Source: Mycolicibacterium pyrenivorans (GTDB taxonomy: Bacteria; Actinomycetota; Actinomycetes; Mycobacteriales; Mycobacteriaceae). Taken from it: DNA of 64,000 nt. Under the pieces are notes generated by a model. It worked only from the letters and a program-made list of their open reading frames with translations. It made no database searches and was not told where the DNA came from. A program made the position numbers and the translations under genes. Shown here piece after piece: positions 10,077 through 18,540 of this stretch. Position 1 is the first letter of the stretch, and every line of letters begins with the position of its first letter. The stretch spans positions 33,304 through 97,303 of the forward strand of contig NZ_JACKSH010000190.1 of NCBI RefSeq assembly GCF_025821625.1. The letters run 5' to 3'.

Positions 10077-10853
10077 CTAGGGCGTGACCGCATCCGGCGA
10101 CTCGGGCAGCACCTGCCCGCCGTCGACGGCGATGGCCTGGCCCGTCAGGTAACCGGCCTCGTCGCTGGCCAGGAACGCCGCCGTGTAGCCGATGTCGGCG
10201 GGCGTGCCGAGCGCCCCCGCCGGAATCGCCTTGGCCATCCCGGCCAGGTAGTCATCGCCGAGATCCTGCAGGCCCTCCGTCAGGATGTTGCCCGGTAGCA
10301 CGGCGTTGACCGTGATCTTGTGCGGCGCGAGTTCGATCGCGGCGGTCCTCATGAACCCCAGCTGCGCGGCCTTCGAGGCGCCGTAGTGCGTCCAGCCGGG
10401 AAAACCGGTGATCGGCCCGGTGATCGACGAGGTCAGCACGATCCGCCCGCGCCCCGAGGCGATGAGCGCGTCCAGGCACGCCTGCACGCTGTAGACGGTG
10501 CCCTTGACGTTGACGTCGAGCACCTGGGACAGCTGATCGGGCGTCATCGTGCTCAGCGGCGCCTCCGGGAAGATCCCGGCGTTGGCGCACAACACGTCGA
10601 TCCCACCGAATGCGTCCACGACCGCCCCGGCCATCGCGGTGCACGAGTCGCGGTCGGACACGTCGGCCTCGACACCGATAACCTTGCCCGGGCCGAGACC
10701 GTCGAGCCGGGCCACCGCGGAATCGAGGTCGGAGCGCGAGCGAGCGGCGATCGCCACGTGCGCGCCCGCGGTGGCGAACACCGAGGCGATCCCGAGACCG
10801 ATTCCCTTGCTACCACCGGTGACCAGGACTGATTTGTCAGCTACAGAGAACAT
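10077..10853 (-). CDS. short-chain dehydrogenase/reductase (FabG-like)
   Basis: The 258-residue classical SDR starts at ATG 10853 (MFSVADKSVL). It has the dinucleotide motif TGGSKGIG, the NAG motif, the catalytic YGASKAA and the C-terminal GQAIAVDGG typical of FabG-like NADP(H)-dependent reductases. ADVSDRD after strand 3 allows NADP or NAD. The substrate is unknown. Upstream lies a 15-bp inverted repeat (10894-11002). The stop abuts that of mak. Confidence 0.85.
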   Translation of the reverse strand: MFSVADKSVLVTGGSKGIGLGIASVFATAGAHVAIAARSRSDLDSAVARLDGLGPGKVIGVEADVSDRDSCTAMAGAVVDAFGGIDVLCANAGIFPEAPLSTMTPDQLSQVLDVNVKGTVYSVQACLDALIASGRGRIVLTSSITGPITGFPGWTHYGASKAAQLGFMRTAAIELAPHKITVNAVLPGNILTEGLQDLGDDYLAGMAKAIPAGALGTPADIGYTAAFLASDEAGYLTGQAIAVDGGQVLPESPDAVTP

Positions 10854-10893
10854 GGCGTCCAGTGTCGGACATCTGCGCCCACGGCGCAGGCTG

Positions 10894-11002
10894 GCAACCG
10901 TGGTCACCAGGTAGGACGCCGCCGCTCTTCGGCTCCCACACCCGGCCCGCCCGGCCGGTGGCAATCTGAAACTCCCGATGCCAGCTCGGTGACCACGGTT
11001 GC
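10894..11002. repeat. 15-bp perfect inverted repeat flanking a 79-bp spacer
   Basis: GCAACCGTGGTCACC at 10894-10908 is exactly inverted as GGTGACCACGGTTGC at 10988-11002. The interval 10854-11111 has no convincing gene. The repeat could form a long hairpin upstream of the SDR gene (minus strand), or it could be the ends of a tiny non-autonomous element. No target-site duplication was noticed. Confidence 0.8.
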
Positions 11003-11111
11003 AACAGCAATTTCAAGCTAACACACGGTTCGGCAGAAATCGCTGAACTGCGCCGCTAAGCGTGGTGTCGCGCAACGTCTTTCAAACGGCGTCCCGGACC
11101 TCTGCCGGGTC

Positions 11112-13214
11112 TCAGTCCTGCGAGGCGCGCAGCACCAGCACCGCCCTGCCTTCGACCGACACCGCCGACCCCGCCGGTTTGGGGTCCTCGGCGGGAGCGG
11201 ATGCGGTGTCGATGACCGCAGTCCACGACTGCGCGTACTCCTGCGGCGGGAGTGCGAACTCGATGGGCTCGTGGTGGGCGTTGAAGAACAGCAGGAACGA
11301 CGCGTCGGTGACGAGCTGGCCGCGGACGTCCATGTAAGGGATGGCGTCGCCGTTGAGGAAGACCGCGATGGACTTGGCGAACCCGCTGCCCCAGTCCTCA
11401 CCCGTCATCGGCGTGCCGTCGGGGTTGAGCCAGACGATGTCGGGCAGACCGTCCTCGGCGAGAGGCTCGCCGCTGAAGAAGCGCCTGCGCCGGAACACCG
11501 GGTGCGCGGTGCGCAGTTCGGACACCGTGCGGGCGAACTCCATCAGCTCGGTGTCGGCGCTTGCCCAGTCGATCCACGACAGCTCGTTGTCCTGGCAGTA
11601 GACGTTGTTGTTCCCGTCCTGCGTGCGGCCGAGCTCGTCGCCGTGTGCGATCATCGGCACACCCTGGGAAAGTAGCAGTGTGGCAAGGAAATTGCGCTGC
11701 TGGCGGGAGCGGAGCGCGTTGATCTCGGCGTCGTCGGTGGGGCCTTCGACCCCGCAGTTCCACGACCGGTTGTGGCTCTCGCCGTCGTTGTTGTCCTCGC
11801 CGTTGTCCTCGTTGTGCTTCTCGTTGTACGAGACCAGGTCCCGCAACGTGAACCCGTCGTGGGCGGTGATGAAGTTGATCGAGGCCACCGGGCGCCTGGC
11901 GGTGTGCTCGTAGAGGTCGGCCGATCCGGTGAGCCGCGAGGCGAACTCGTCGAGGGTGGCATGCTCGCCGCGCCAGTAGTCGCGCACGGTGTCGCGGTAC
12001 TTGCCGTTCCACTCGGTCCACTGCGGAGGGAAGCCGCCGACCTGGTAGCCGCCCGGGCCGACGTCCCAGGGTTCGGCGATGAGCTTCACCTGGCTGACCG
12101 TCGGATCCTGTTGCACCAGTTCGAAGAACGTCGCGAGCTTGTCGACGTCGTAGAACTCCCGCGCCAGCGTCGAGGCGAGATCGAAGCGGAACCCGTCGAC
12201 GTGCATCTCGGTCACTCAGTACCGCAACGAATCCATGATCAGCTGCAGGGAGTGCGGGTGGCCGACGTTGAGGCTGTTCCCGGTCCCGGTGTAGTCCATG
12301 TAGTAGCGCTTGTCGTCGTCGACGAGCCGGTAGTACGCGGCGTTGTCGATGCCGCGCATCGACAGGGTCGGCCCGAGGTGGTTGCCCTCGGCGGTGTGGT
12401 TGTAGACGACGTCGAGGATCACCTCGATGCCCGCCTCGTGCAGTGCCCGCACCATCGCCTTGAACTCCTGCACCTGCCCGCCCGGGTTGGGGCTCGAGCT
12501 GTACTTGGCGTCGGGGGCGAAGAACCCGATGGTGTTGTAACCCCAGTAGTTGGTCAGACCCTTGTCGATCAGCGTCGAGTCGTTGGCGAAATGGTGCACC
12601 GGCATCAGTTCGATCGCGGTGATGCCCAGCGACTTGAGATGCTCGATGATCGCCGGGTGCGCGACGGCGGCGTAGGTGCCGCGAATCTGCTCGGGAATGT
12701 CCGGATGGGTCTTGGTGAGCCCCTTGACGTGCGCCTCGTAGATCACCGAATCGGCGTACTCGTGGCCGGGTGGCCGATCGACACCCCAGTCGAAATAGGG
12801 GTTGATCACCACCGACTTCGGCATGCTGGCGGCCGAATCGTCGTCGTTGCGGCTATCGGGGTCGCCGAAGTCGTAGCCGAACAGCGACTGGTTCCAGTCG
12901 AAGGTGCCGTCGATGGCCTTCGAGTAGGGGTCCAGCAGCAGCTTGTTCGGATTGCAGCGTGAACCGCCGGCCGGGTCGTGGGGCCCGTGCACCCGGTAGC
13001 CGTAGCGCTGACCGGGCTCGATGTTCGGGATGAACCCATGCCAGACGAACCCGTCCACCTCGGGCAACGTCACCCTGGTCTCGGTGCCGTCGGCGTCGAA
13101 GAGACACAGTTCCACCGTTTCGGCGGCCTCGCTGAACAGCGCGAAGTTGGTGCCGGTTCCGTCGTAGGTGGCACCGAGGGGGTAGGCCTTGCCGGGCCAC
13201 AGCTCCAGAGCCAT
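11112..13214 (-). pseudogene. glgX: glycogen debranching enzyme GlgX/TreX, interrupted by an in-frame TGA
   Basis: Together the two halves encode an about 700-residue isoamylase-type GH13 enzyme: N-terminal CBM48-like domain (GTNFALFSEAAETVEL) then the catalytic barrel (DVVYNHTAEG, VDGFRFDLAS with the nucleophile Asp, LIAEPWD with the acid/base Glu, ITAHDGFTL). Frame and sequence are continuous across 12216-12218, where TGA replaces the Trp codon expected in SLRY-W-VTEMHVDG. A single TGG to TGA change explains it. The N-terminal fragment (13214 to 12216) lacks all catalytic residues. A GTG directly after the stop could restart translation but would give only half a barrel. Start ATG 13214 fits the family length. 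Confidence 0.88.
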
Positions 13215-13349
13215 GACGGTGTCCGGGGAACTGGCGATCTGGGTCAAGAACACTCTCCTAGAGGCAGGGGGTCGGCTTTGACGACGATATGGGATGCCCA
13301 CACCACGGGCACCGCAACCGTCGGATGCATCACAGCACCTCGGCTCAGC

Positions 13350-13364
13350 GGGGGCGAGGCCCCC
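13350..13364 (-). terminator. possible pncA terminator hairpin (no U-tract)
   Basis: GGGGGC-gag-GCCCCC lies 6 bases beyond the pncA stop on the minus strand. Mycobacterial terminators often lack a U-tract, so this GC stem is only a candidate. Confidence 0.3.
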
Positions 13365-13369
13365 AGGCG

Positions 13370-13927
13370 TCACGAGGCCACCTCGATGCCGGAGTCGCGC
13401 ATGGCGTCGACCGCCGCGGCGGTCGTTGTCGGTGACACCCCGGCGGTCAGGTCCAGCAGCACCCTGGTGGTGAACCCGGCGGCGAGCGCATCGGTGGCGG
13501 TGGCCACCACGCAGTAGTCGGTGGCGATGCCCGCGATGTCCACGGCGTCGACTCCGCGGGCATGCAGCCAGTCGGCCAGCGCCGTACCCTCCTCATCGGT
13601 GCCCTCGAAGCCGCTGTAGGCCGCCGAGTAGCGGCCCTTCGTGAACACCGCCTCCACCGGCGCGACGTCGAGGTCGGGGTGGAAATCGGCGCCGCTGGTC
13701 GTCGCCACGCAGTGAGGGGGCCAGGACTCGGCGAAGTCGGGGTGATCGGAGAAGTGCCCGCCCGGATCGATGTGGAAGTCCTTGGTGGCCACCACGTGGT
13801 CATAGCCGGAGTTCCCGGCGAGGAACTCGGAGATCCCACGCGCGACCGCCCCGCCGCCGGCGACCGCCAGTGAGCCACCCTCGCAGAAGTCGTTCTGCAC
13901 GTCGACGATGATCAGTGCCTTTTTCAC
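13370..13927 (-). CDS. pncA: nicotinamidase / pyrazinamidase
   Basis: The 185-residue isochorismatase-fold amidase hydrolyses nicotinamide to nicotinate; the mycobacterial enzyme also activates pyrazinamide. The catalytic triad is Asp9 (LIIVDVQNDF), Lys97 (FTKGRY) and Cys139 (IATDYCV). Metal ligands are Asp50, His52, His58 and His72 in KDFHIDPGGHF and PPHCV. Length and motif spacing match M. tuberculosis PncA (186 residues). Where that protein has ATDHCV, this one has ATDYCV. Confidence 0.94.
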   Translation of the reverse strand: MKKALIIVDVQNDFCEGGSLAVAGGGAVARGISEFLAGNSGYDHVVATKDFHIDPGGHFSDHPDFAESWPPHCVATTSGADFHPDLDVAPVEAVFTKGRYSAAYSGFEGTDEEGTALADWLHARGVDAVDIAGIATDYCVVATATDALAAGFTTRVLLDLTAGVSPTTTAAAVDAMRDSGIEVAS

Positions 13928-13957
13928 AGCGGTGCCCTCTTCACAGCGGTGTCCTCT

Positions 13958-14635
13958 TCACGGCCCCACGGTATCGCCGTCGTCGCCGATGCGCTGATGT
14001 GCGGTCAGCAGCAGATGGTCGAACGTCGCCCGCGGCGGCAGCACGTCCTCGTAGACCAGGCCGGCGTAGTCGGCGAGCAGTTGTTCGGCGAGCAGCCGCA
14101 GTTTGACGTTCGTCTCCTGGGAGCGCCACCGCAGCAACTCGAACGCGGTGTCGGCGTCGACCCGGTAGATCAGCATCAGCATGCCCTTGACCTGGTCGAT
14201 GACCGATCGGTTCTCGGTGATCTCGGTCAGCGCCGCGCTGACGATCGCCTTGGTCATCGCGGGGGTCGGGGTGACGTCCACGTAGAACCCGTGGGTGCCG
14301 ATCAGGTGGCCGGTGTCGTCGTTGAGTTGATCGCCGATCACCACGACCTCGCGGACCTCGCCGTGGGTGTCGATGATGCGGTGCCGGGTGGAGAACGTCC
14401 TGTGGTTGCGGCGCATCTCGACGAGCGTGGCCGCCACCTGCTGGTAATCGTCGGGGTGCTTGTGGGAGAGCACCAGGTCGGTGGTCGGTGTCACCGTGCC
14501 TGGCTGGTAGCCGTGCAGGATCTGCACCTGCTCGGACCATTCCCAGCGCTCATCGGCGAAGTAGAACCGGAACCAGCCCACCCGTTGGGGTTCTCCGCCG
14601 GCCAATGCCTGCTCGATCGAGTCCTGGCCGGTCAC
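13958..14635 (-). CDS. PAS-ANTAR RNA-binding antiterminator
   Basis: The 225-residue protein has a PAS domain (about residues 15-125, GWFRFYFADERWEWSEQ... GTHGFYVDVTP) and an ANTAR domain (about 140-200, NRSVIDQVKGMLMLIYRVDADTAFELLRWRSQE). ANTAR proteins bind paired RNA hairpins to prevent transcription termination. The ligand of the PAS sensor and the target RNAs are unknown. It is a single gene between pncA and the membrane operon. Confidence 0.86.
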   Translation of the reverse strand: MTGQDSIEQALAGGEPQRVGWFRFYFADERWEWSEQVQILHGYQPGTVTPTTDLVLSHKHPDDYQQVAATLVEMRRNHRTFSTRHRIIDTHGEVREVVVIGDQLNDDTGHLIGTHGFYVDVTPTPAMTKAIVSAALTEITENRSVIDQVKGMLMLIYRVDADTAFELLRWRSQETNVKLRLLAEQLLADYAGLVYEDVLPPRATFDHLLLTAHQRIGDDGDTVGP

Positions 14636-14665
14636 AGGTGCAGATTAACGTGAACGCCGCGGCGT

Positions 14666-16006
14666 TCACCCTCCGAACAGCAGATAGAGGCCGGTGAACG
14701 TGTAGCCGACCATCACCAGCATCATCGCGAGCTGGCCGGTCAGCTGGTGGCGCTTCGGGAGCAGCGCCAGCGCTCTGTCGTGTGCCGCGATGACGCCCGC
14801 CACGTGACCGGCCACGACGAACCCGACCTTGAGGGTGGCGAGCACCCCCGGATGCATCGTCAGCGCGTAGCTCACCTCGGCCTGCGACAGCCACAGCACG
14901 TTCCAGCCGCGGTCCAGGGGGTCGGCGAGGCGGATGATCGTCTCCTGCCCGCGCTCCACGAGATAGGTCAGGTAGTGGGCGAAGACGTAGCCGAGCACGA
15001 TCGGGATCAGTGAGTGGGCCATCAGGCCGGGTAACTCCCGGCGCCGCTGCGCGTCGACACCGCCGGTGGCGCGTGCCGCAAGGCTGAACGTGCCTGCGAC
15101 GACGCCGGCGAACAGCAGCAGGCCACCGGTACGCAGCAGCGTCTGCCCCAGAGCCGACGGCTGCCCGAACAGTGTCCCGGTGTCGACGAACTCCCGCCAG
15201 ACCGGCATCGCCGAGAAGCTGTCGAACGCCGTCGAGCCCAGCAGCACCGACAGCACGGCGACGGTCCCCGGCCGCACCGGCATCGACAGCAGGTGGTCGA
15301 ACGGGTTGCCGATCGCGATGCGGCCGTCGGCGTTGCGGCGCAGCGGCGACAGTCGCGACGCGACGACGCTGTACACCTCGAACGGATCGGCACGCGCGGA
15401 CCACCGGGTCCCGCACCACAGCGTGCCCGCCAGTGTCAGCGCGAGGTACACCAGCAGCCAGGTGCGGATGGCGCCGATCGAGCCGGGGTCGGGGCTGGCC
15501 AGCTCGAGCCACACGAACGCGAACAACCCCAGCGCGGCGGGCCAGTACCCCAGCCAGGACGGATACCGCCCGCCCAGGGTGCGTCCACCGGCGAGGCGGG
15601 CCACCGTGCGCACCGGCGAGATCACCCGCCAGACCGGGCCGACGAGCAGCGACGCCGCAGGCAGGCCCACCCACAGCAGCACGTAGAACACCCCGGGCAG
15701 CGGGTTCTCCGCGGTGCCCGGGCCGAGGAACGCGGCCATCGCCACCCAGCCGGTGAGCAGCAACGCCGCCCCGGCGGCCAGCCACCGGGTGGCGGGGGCG
15801 TCCACCGCGGTGGTCACCCACTGCGGCAGTGCCCGGCCCGGCTTGCCGGAATCGAACCGCGGCGTGCGCCACGCGAGGGCGACGGCGGCGAAGGTGAACG
15901 TGAGCGCCCACGCGGCGCCGACGAGCGCATACGTGTACGGGATCGGCAGGTCGGTGGACCCGCCGAGACCGTGTGCCAGCACGGTGACCGACGGATCGGA
16001 GGTCAT
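14666..16006 (-). CDS. polytopic membrane protein, last gene of the cupredoxin operon
   Basis: The 446-residue protein has about 10-11 membrane segments and no enzymatic motif that I recognise. Start ATG 16006 overlaps the upstream cupredoxin gene by 4 bases (ATGA type). It is the last gene of a tightly packed four-gene unit on the minus strand. Conserved-looking polar features within membrane regions include HGLGG near the N-terminus and HSLIPIVLGYVFAHYLTYLVE near residue 335. A transport or membrane-redox role is possible but unproven. Confidence 0.7.
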   Translation of the reverse strand: MTSDPSVTVLAHGLGGSTDLPIPYTYALVGAAWALTFTFAAVALAWRTPRFDSGKPGRALPQWVTTAVDAPATRWLAAGAALLLTGWVAMAAFLGPGTAENPLPGVFYVLLWVGLPAASLLVGPVWRVISPVRTVARLAGGRTLGGRYPSWLGYWPAALGLFAFVWLELASPDPGSIGAIRTWLLVYLALTLAGTLWCGTRWSARADPFEVYSVVASRLSPLRRNADGRIAIGNPFDHLLSMPVRPGTVAVLSVLLGSTAFDSFSAMPVWREFVDTGTLFGQPSALGQTLLRTGGLLLFAGVVAGTFSLAARATGGVDAQRRRELPGLMAHSLIPIVLGYVFAHYLTYLVERGQETIIRLADPLDRGWNVLWLSQAEVSYALTMHPGVLATLKVGFVVAGHVAGVIAAHDRALALLPKRHQLTGQLAMMLVMVGYTFTGLYLLFGG

Positions 16007-16407
16007 CGCACCTGGATGGTCGCGACCGTCTTGTGCAGTTGGTGCAACTCGACGTCGACCCGGCCGGGCATGTCGACGGTGAACTGGAAGGACTGCCCGG
16101 GACCGACGCCCACGGCGAAGTCGTGCTCCGGGGTCGAGTGCACGTGCAGTTCGTCGGCGCTGTCGCTGCTGACCTTGATCACGATCGGCTGGCCGACGGC
16201 GGCGCGTAGCTGCGCGTTGGTCGGGGTGACCTCGCCGCCCTCGATCGTGACGTCGATGACGAGACGGTCGGGCGGCGCCTGCGCGTCGGTCATCGAGGGA
16301 GCTCCAGGTGACGGACTCGCCGTCGGTCCCGATTCGCTGGTGCCGCCGCAGCCGGCAAGCAGGACCGCGGCGGCCGTCACGGCGAGGATTCTGTCAGGCA
16401 CCGTCAC
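16003..16407 (-). CDS. cupredoxin-fold lipoprotein
   Basis: The 134-residue product has a lipoprotein signal (AVTAAAVLLAGC, lipid on Cys20), a Ser/Pro-rich linker, and a single cupredoxin-like beta domain with ELHVHSTPEHDF and VELHQLHKTVATIQVR. The His-rich loops resemble EfeO-type cupredoxin domains. No Cys is present outside the lipobox, so it lacks a classical type-1 copper site. Metal binding is possible through the HxH and ELHxLH segments. It overlaps both neighbours, so it is probably cotranslated with the two membrane proteins. Confidence 0.75.
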   Translation of the reverse strand: MTVPDRILAVTAAAVLLAGCGGTSESGPTASPSPGAPSMTDAQAPPDRLVIDVTIEGGEVTPTNAQLRAAVGQPIVIKVSSDSADELHVHSTPEHDFAVGVGPGQSFQFTVDMPGRVDVELHQLHKTVATIQVR

Positions 16408-16549
16408 CGTCGCGCATATCTTTCTTCTTCCGGTTCTTGACGGCGATGTAGACCACCACGCCGGCGACCACGATGGCCGGCGCGAACGCAGGCACCGCGA
16501 TCCAGATCGGATGGTCGGCCAGGATCTGGGTGTTCGGATCGACGGTCAT
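16394..16549 (-). CDS. 51-residue single-pass membrane protein
   Basis: A small gene starting at ATG 16549 (MTVDPNTQIL). It has one transmembrane helix (IAVPAFAPAIVVAGVVVYIAV) followed by a basic NRKKKD cytosolic tail. Its start overlaps the stop of the large upstream gene (ATGA) and its end overlaps the cupredoxin gene by 14 bases. The tight overlap on both sides is the main evidence that it is real and part of the same complex. Confidence 0.7.
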   Translation of the reverse strand: MTVDPNTQILADHPIWIAVPAFAPAIVVAGVVVYIAVKNRKKKDMRDGDGA

Positions 16550-18393
16550 GACTGTGCCGACGGCTGCAACTCCGCGTCGCTGCCGCTGGGTTCGTTGTTG
16601 TTGATCCGGCCGGCGCCCCAGGTGATCCCGGCGATCATCACCAGCGTGCAGAACAGCACCACCAGGCAGCCGATCAGCCACAGCGACTGCGGGATGTCCG
16701 GGCTGCGTTCCCGCTGCAGGATGGTGATCTCCGAGACGAAGGGCCGGGTGAACTGTGCTTCGGCGGACACCTCCTCGGCGCCGATGCCGGGATCGCCGGC
16801 CAGGTAGATGGGCACCGCCGCCAGCGTTCGGCCGTCGTGCACCCGCAACAACGTCTTCCAGGTACCCGACACCGGCATCGGCTTGGTGGAGACGTAGTGC
16901 CCGGGGCCGACGTTCTCGAGGTTGTCGACGAACTGGCCGCGCTCGTTCTCCAGGCCGCCCTGCCAGCCCAGCACCGCCACCCAGTTCGGGTCGCTGCTGA
17001 TGACGTCGGGCGGGGTGACACGGATGTCCGCGGTCACGTAGCGCTGGCCGTTGACCGGCGGCGCCTCGGTCAACGTGACCGCCGCGGTCGCGTTCTGGGG
17101 CATGTCATAGCGCAGGCCGTTGGCCGTCGCCGCCCCGATGGCCAGCACCGTCAGCGCGACCAGGCCCACGCCGATCGCGCGCCGCGGCAACCGCTGGCCG
17201 GTCAGCACCATGCCGACCATCGCCCCGCAGCCGCCGGCCAGGATCGCCACCGGCACCGACATCGCGAGCGCCTCCGGCCAGATGCTCGTCGGCCACGACA
17301 GGTGGTAGACGGCGTTGATCCACAGCGACTCGAGCCACAGCCCGACGGTCCCGACACCCAGGCCGGCGACCAGGCCGAACACCACGGGCCGCTTGAGCAG
17401 TGGCGTCAGTGCCAGCAACTCGATGACGACCGCCGCGCCGAGGTAGAGCGGGAACCAGTTGGCCGGCGCGTCGAGCACCGGCGCCACCAGGAACGCGACG
17501 ATGCCGCGCAGACCCACCGCGATGAGCGCCGCGATCAGGGCGGCGCCGCGGCCCATGAAGATGCGGGCGGCCACCAGCGCCAGCGCTGCCGCGGCGGCGA
17601 TCAGCATCGGCTGGAACACCTGGCGGAACTGGGGCACCCCGAAGTCGAACTCGATCTGGTAGACGGACGCGCCGATCAGCACGCCCGCGAACGCCAGGTA
17701 CTGCACGAACTTGAGCCCGATGCCGTCGCGCGGGGCGTCCTCGGGGCGGGCGCGGCGTCCCTCGTGTTCGAGATACAGCGCGGCCAGGGTCGAGAACCCG
17801 GCGCCGCCGATCATCATCAGGTGGGTCGGGCCCCACAGGGTCACGTCCTGGCCGAAGATGCGATGCCAGACGTCGTCGAGCGGGAAGCCCATCAGGGCGT
17901 ACAGCCCGCAGCCCGCCATCACGATGCCGCCGACCGGGGCGTGCCAATGGTCGGTGATGCGCACCGCCGACGGACCGGGCCGGTCATCTGCCCCTCTGGG
18001 CAGCACCATCGCCGTGCAGCCCGCGACGAAGATGCCGAACAGACCGATGAGGATGAAGTAGTGCGCGGGGTTGGCCAGCGCGCCGTCGTCGCGGCCGTCG
18101 CCGATGTGCAGGCTGACGTCCCAGATGAAGCCGAACAGCGCGCAGATGATCGACGAGATGAACATCGCGATCGGCAGCGCCACCCACGGCGGGCGTTTGA
18201 AGCGACGTCCCGACCAGTCGGCCAGCGACGTGAGCCAGGTGATCTTGTGAGTGCGGTGCATCCAGCCGATCCACAGCAACACAGCCGTCACCACCGCGGC
18301 CGCGACCGTCAGGCCGAGGATCTCGTTGAGGGCGGCTCCACCACCCTCTTCGCCCTGGGCCAGAACCGATACCGCCTGTCGAGAGAACTCCAT
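16546..18393 (-). CDS. large polytopic membrane protein with His-rich helices, first gene of the cupredoxin operon
   Basis: The protein is about 615 residues. Two ATGs lie close together (18399 and 18393). ATG 18393 (MEFSRQA) has the AGGTGGG ribosome site at a normal distance and is preferred. About 12 membrane segments come first, with conserved-looking histidines (NPAHYFILIG, ITDHWHAP, DDVWHRIFGQ, GPTHLMMIGG). An extracytoplasmic beta domain (about residues 410-560) and a final membrane helix follow. Intramembrane His pairs suggest metal or haem binding, but I recognise no named family. Confidence 0.72.
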   Translation of the reverse strand: MEFSRQAVSVLAQGEEGGGAALNEILGLTVAAAVVTAVLLWIGWMHRTHKITWLTSLADWSGRRFKRPPWVALPIAMFISSIICALFGFIWDVSLHIGDGRDDGALANPAHYFILIGLFGIFVAGCTAMVLPRGADDRPGPSAVRITDHWHAPVGGIVMAGCGLYALMGFPLDDVWHRIFGQDVTLWGPTHLMMIGGAGFSTLAALYLEHEGRRARPEDAPRDGIGLKFVQYLAFAGVLIGASVYQIEFDFGVPQFRQVFQPMLIAAAAALALVAARIFMGRGAALIAALIAVGLRGIVAFLVAPVLDAPANWFPLYLGAAVVIELLALTPLLKRPVVFGLVAGLGVGTVGLWLESLWINAVYHLSWPTSIWPEALAMSVPVAILAGGCGAMVGMVLTGQRLPRRAIGVGLVALTVLAIGAATANGLRYDMPQNATAAVTLTEAPPVNGQRYVTADIRVTPPDVISSDPNWVAVLGWQGGLENERGQFVDNLENVGPGHYVSTKPMPVSGTWKTLLRVHDGRTLAAVPIYLAGDPGIGAEEVSAEAQFTRPFVSEITILQRERSPDIPQSLWLIGCLVVLFCTLVMIAGITWGAGRINNNEPSGSDAELQPSAQS

Positions 18394-18540
18394 CGTCATC
18401 CCACCTGCCGAGTTTCGGACTCCTATGTGACTGGCGAGTAATATTGCCAGAATCGGCCATCGTGAAACCAGGGGTACCGGGTTTTGTCGGGTTTCGTCGG
18501 GTGGTAGATGCAACGGCGCCGATGGCGTCACTATGTGTGC

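Noticed and set aside
12216..12218. TGA in glgX as a selenocysteine codon
   Set aside because: The expected residue is Trp, not Cys or Sec, and no SECIS-like structure or Sec genes were seen.
16837..18441. 534-codon plus-strand frame over the membrane operon
   Set aside because: Composition is typical of antisense shadows; the minus-strand genes have membrane segments and overlapping starts.
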